From Ectocarpus siliculosus (Eukaryota; Sar; Phaeophyceae; Ectocarpales; Ectocarpaceae), in NCBI GenBank assembly GCA_000310025.1, contig FN648406.1, positions 1-34,159 of the forward strand: DNA of 34,159 bases, given 5' to 3'. Position 1 is the first letter of the stretch. Each line of letters opens with the position of its first letter. The notes beneath the pieces are model-generated. The model saw nothing but the letters and a program-made list of their open reading frames with translations, ran no database searches and was not told the origin of the DNA. Shown here one piece after another: positions 31,117 to 34,159 of this stretch. Both the position numbers and the translations under genes were made by a program.

Positions 31117-33441
31117 ATGGAGCAAGCTGCCGAGGCTGCCGCGGCGGTAAGATGAGTGTCACATCGTATGGGATTTAATCCCGCCGTAAAGAGCTGCTTG
31201 TTTTGGTACGTGCTCCGCACATGAGTCTATGTAACCCCAAGATCTTGCTCGCTCTTTTGGGGCCAAACCGGCACCATGGATTACGGATGAACCTCTAGAC
31301 CCCACACTTGAGATCAGATCAATGATAATGGAGGAGGGAGGGGAGGGACTCTACGACAATGTTTTGTCGTTCAAGTGTACAGTAGTGCTGTTGATCACCG
31401 CTCCGTGTTCGGGTCTGGTAACTACTGCCATTTCATTGCTGCCGTCCGCAGCTTGAAACCTCACTGCGACGTCGGTGCTGCTGTCTATTGTGTTTTTGGC
31501 TCGTCGTGACTACTGATTTGACATGAGACGTTGCCAACGCAGCTCACGAAACGGCACTCGTTTCATCTCGTCATGTTGGTGCTTGAGCTAAGAGAGGACC
31601 TCGCATGACCCTCAGGTCCAAGTGCGACCGCGAAGATAGAGCAGCAACAACGCGACTGCAGCTGTTTTTGCCGTTCATCCGCCTGTCCAATAGTCGTAGC
31701 CAGAATAGCAACAACACTGGTGCAGCAACAACACTAGCTCTATCTACGAGGTGGGGGTATCCACACCACGCAGTGATAACCTGGGCCTGGCGGGACCCGC
31801 CGTCAGCAACAGCCTCGTTATTTCTCCGCATTCTTTGCTTTCGATTCGCCCGTTGTTGCAGGCGGCGGGAGGCATGTTCTCCGCAGGGGCGCTGTACCCG
31901 TTGGAGGTAATCAAGACCAATCTCCAGGCACACACCAAGCAGAGCACTGGACGACCCTCGCCGTCGCAGACGGAGGAGGCCGAGGAGGACGGGGGCGGGG
32001 ACAGACAAACAACGTCCCCGGGAGGGGAAGGCAGACGGGCGGACGGGGAGGAGGAGGAGGAAGAGGGGTTGTTGTTGACAAGACGAAGCAAGCAAGAGGA
32101 GCGGCAGCTGGACTGCCCTCCGTCCGTCGCTTCCGTGGCGAAAGACATTTACTCTCGGGAGGGCATCGCCGGGCTCTACAGAGGTGTGGGTGTTTTTGTG
32201 TGTTTGAGGACGACATACGGGGGGGGGGGGGGGGGGCTCAGCTCTGCCTGCCTTACAGCCGTTCGAAGCGGGGGGGTCAGCTCTGCTTGCCGTACATCTG
32301 TTCGACAGCAGTTGGACACGCACCCCGTGTTAAATCGGGCAATGATCGTACTTGTACTAGGAACGCCTACATGGTCCGTAGACTCTGCCCCTCGGTTTCA
32401 TCAAAGCCGGGGGAACCTGTACGCGAAGGAAGAATCTTGGTTCCAAGCGCTTGAACACAAAGAAACGCTTTTTCGTTTCATTTTCAAGTCCACGGTAGCA
32501 GCAGCATCCAACAGTTTCGTGCTCGTGACGAATCTAGAATCTTGGTCGGGTACTACCTCACAAGAACAACCTCACGGGGAGCAACACCTCCCTGTCTTCC
32601 CCCCTGCATTCGCTGCACAAGCGACCCGCTAGAGTACCACGATGAACTATACCCGTGTTTTCCGACGACGGCTTCACGCACCCCCATGCCATCTTTTTGG
32701 TTTGTTCGTCTCAGGGGTGTGGTACGCGTCGACGCAGAGCGGGGTGGAAAAAGCGGCGTACTTTTACGGCTACGGCTGGTTGAAGGCGCTGGCGCTGCGG
32801 GGGGGGGGTCGGGGAGAGCTCAGCACGGCAAAAGATCTCGGGTTGGGCTACCTGGCAGAGGCGTTTCACCTTCCTTTTACGATACCTATCGAGGTGATAG
32901 AGCGCGCTCGCGCGCTTGCCCTCGACAATGTTCTTCGGTCAAATTGAGCCTATGTCGCGATGATCGCGGTCCTTGACCTTGTCGTGTACTGTATGTGTGT
33001 GCGTGACGTTGTTTCAGGGATAACCTTAGGGTGTGCGTGTGTGCGTCCCGTTTGCCACACTGTTCACCCCCGTCGCTCGCGTGTATCGTGTAGCACAGGC
33101 TTGTCGCTAGCCGTACGTTGCCGAACGCGCAGCTGTGTTCCCACCCAACGTGCTCGCGTTCCGTTTTGAGTCGTGAGTTTCATCTCCTGTGAACCCTTCC
33201 CGACGGAGATCATGACAGCAATGGTCACCATGGGCAACATCTACAGTTTTGTTTCCCCCCTCAAGGTAGCACTACTGCTGTGCTAACCCTGTGCATCCGA
33301 TGGACTGATAAACTTTCTCCGCAAAATATAAAGGTTGTTCTGACGAAGATTATGACGTCGAAAGAGAAGACAAACGCCTTCGCGGTAATCCAGGGTATCC
33401 TCTCCGAGAGCGGACCGGCAGGATTCTACACAGGGATTCAG
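31117..33441 (+). CDS. Mitochondrial carrier family protein, peroxisomal adenine-nucleotide-carrier-like; 3' end missing
   Basis: Exons are 31117-31146, 31862-32183, 32715-32893 and 33334-33441, with GT/AG ends and matching phases, giving 213 residues so far. The first repeat has the carrier signature YPLEVIK (PLEVIK at residues 23-28). The first helix is AAEAAAAAAGGMFSAGALYP. GIAGLYRG, then AAYFYGYGWLKA (about residues 131-142), resembles the YFY(T/G)Y...LK segment of plant PNC and animal PMP34. The second repeat has IPIEVVLTKIMTS, where the basic residue is shifted as in PNC/PMP34 relatives. GPAGFYTGIQ follows. Such proteins exchange ATP/ADP/AMP or cofactors across the peroxisomal membrane; substrate and location here are inferred. 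A Gly/Glu-rich acidic insert (about residues 35-90, with EEEEEE) interrupts the first matrix loop. The third repeat should follow but is not in the window. Confidence 0.8.
32221..32308 (+). repeat. G-run followed by a tandem duplication in carrier intron 2
   Basis: A run of 16 G residues (32221-32236) is followed by two copies of a ~33-bp unit, (T/C)CAGCTCTGC(C/T)TGCC...GTTCGA, at about 32237-32268 and 32276-32308. Confidence 0.75.
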
Positions 33442-33658
33442 GTATCTATCTCGTAGAGTATGTAGTAGACAGCAGCGGTGCTACAACGCCGCATCCATCG
33501 GTAGTGCTTCCTCTAGGTGAAAGGATAAGGATTCCCCCGACCGACCTACCGTAATATAATCCACTTCCTTGCACGCCGCAGGCATGTTCTGGTGCAACTA
33601 ATTTACCTTACCGGTGTCACCCCATCGTCTCTCTTGTTATCAGAGTACAGTCGTGGCT

Positions 33659-33819
33659 CCGATGTAAGAGGGTGGTATGACAAAGGCCCTCGACCCTCTT
33701 ATATCGGATCCCCCTCTTATACCAGAACAATAATAGTGTACCCAGCTGTACCATGGTGGGTCGAGTCCTTGACAACCGATTTCAACCCTCTTATGTCGGA
33801 TCCCCCTCTTATATCGGAC
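33659..33819. repeat. Cluster of CCGATRTAAGAGGG motifs in both orientations
   Basis: CCGATGTAAGAGGG stands once on the plus strand (33659-33672). Its reverse complement CCCTCTTATRTCGG stands at about 33694-33707, 33787-33799 and 33805-33818, with a partial CCCCTCTTATA at 33711-33721. The arrangement resembles the subterminal repeats of a small DNA transposon. Confidence 0.65.
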
Positions 33820-33968
33820 CCACGACTGTTGTAACCCATAGATTTCGGATCGTAGTACGGGCGCTGTTCGATGCACCTCTTCCTTTGTTTTTTCGTGCTG
33901 TGCAAACTCATTCTCACAGGCCTCCTTCCCCCACTCACCCTCTCCCCGTTTGCATCCACTTGCTGCTC

Positions 33969-34159
33969 TTCCCCCCCCCCCCCCCCCCCCAAAAAAAAAG
34001 GGGACCCCCCGCCCCCCCAAAAACCAAGAAACCAAAAACCTTTTTTTAAACCCCCCCAAAAAAAAACCCCCGCCCAACGGAAAGAACCCCCCCCCCCCCC
34101 CCCAAAAAAAAAAAACCCCCCGGGGGAGGGCCCCCCCCCCCCCCCCGGGGATAAAAAAA
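33969..34159. other. Homopolymer-dominated end, probable low-quality assembly sequence
   Basis: From about 33969 the sequence is almost only runs of C, A and G (up to about 20 identical bases) to the end. Such composition occurs nowhere else in the window and is typical of low-quality read ends at a contig terminus. It should not be interpreted biologically. Confidence 0.75.

Noticed and set aside
30948-31178. Plus-strand frame with CTRCGRVKGG...CRGC, resembling a small zinc ribbon
   Set aside because: It overlaps carrier exon 1 in another frame. The MEQAAEAAAA exon has a good start context and a phase-matched junction to the PLEVIK exon, so it is preferred.
33969-34159. C/A/G homopolymer runs considered as telomere-like or structured DNA
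   Set aside because: There is no repeating unit such as TTAGGG. The irregular runs fit low-quality sequence at a contig end.
1-34159. CRISPR arrays, bacterial operons, rRNA genes, phage or defence systems
   Set aside because: No regularly spaced repeats, no Shine-Dalgarno-linked gene strings and no rRNA-like conserved blocks are visible. Split exons show a eukaryotic nuclear context.

Overview
This window looks like nuclear DNA of a eukaryotic alga, most likely a stramenopile such as a brown alga. The basis is indirect: intron-rich genes with GT-AG introns, Ala/Ser-rich and CTG/GCN-repeat-rich proteins, decayed Ty1/copia-like retroelements, and wide gene-poor spacers. There are no bacterial features (operons, Shine-Dalgarno sites, CRISPR). 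The species cannot be named from the sequence. All gene models were assembled by eye from protein similarity, splice consensus and codon-phase agreement.

Three genes can be read with confidence. (1) Minus strand, 7571-2575: a four-exon basic helix-loop-helix transcription factor of about 607 aa. Intron 2 falls exactly between the basic region and helix 1. (2) Minus strand, 27571-19347: a ChaC-type (glutathione-degrading) gamma-glutamylcyclotransferase in at least five short exons. Its third intron is 6.3 kb long because it holds an apparent 6.0-kb LTR element (20137-26134) with a decayed gag-like region. (3) Plus strand, from 31117: a mitochondrial-carrier-family gene resembling peroxisomal adenine-nucleotide carriers (PNC/PMP34). 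It runs out of sequence after its fourth exon, where the window decays into homopolymer runs.

Layout. 1-1170: frameshifted copia integrase (minus). 1.2-2.6 kb: spacer. 2.6-7.6 kb: bHLH gene. 7.6-10.8 kb: spacer with low-complexity tracts. 10.8-11.3 kb and 15.9-16.4 kb: two minus-strand Ser/Ala/Pro-rich exons of unidentified gene(s), with a repeat-rich stretch between them. 16.4-19.3 kb: spacer. 19.3-27.6 kb: ChaC gene with nested LTR element. 27.6-31.1 kb: spacer with tandem duplications and weak Cys-rich reading frames. 31.1-33.4 kb: carrier gene. 33.6-34.2 kb: short repeat cluster, then probable assembly artefact.

The most interesting structures are the LTR insertion inside the ChaC intron, paired hairpins with compensatory changes at one end of its terminal repeats, a head-to-head gag duplication beside one LTR, and a tRNA-like sequence inside the element. 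The genes show no obvious shared pathway.
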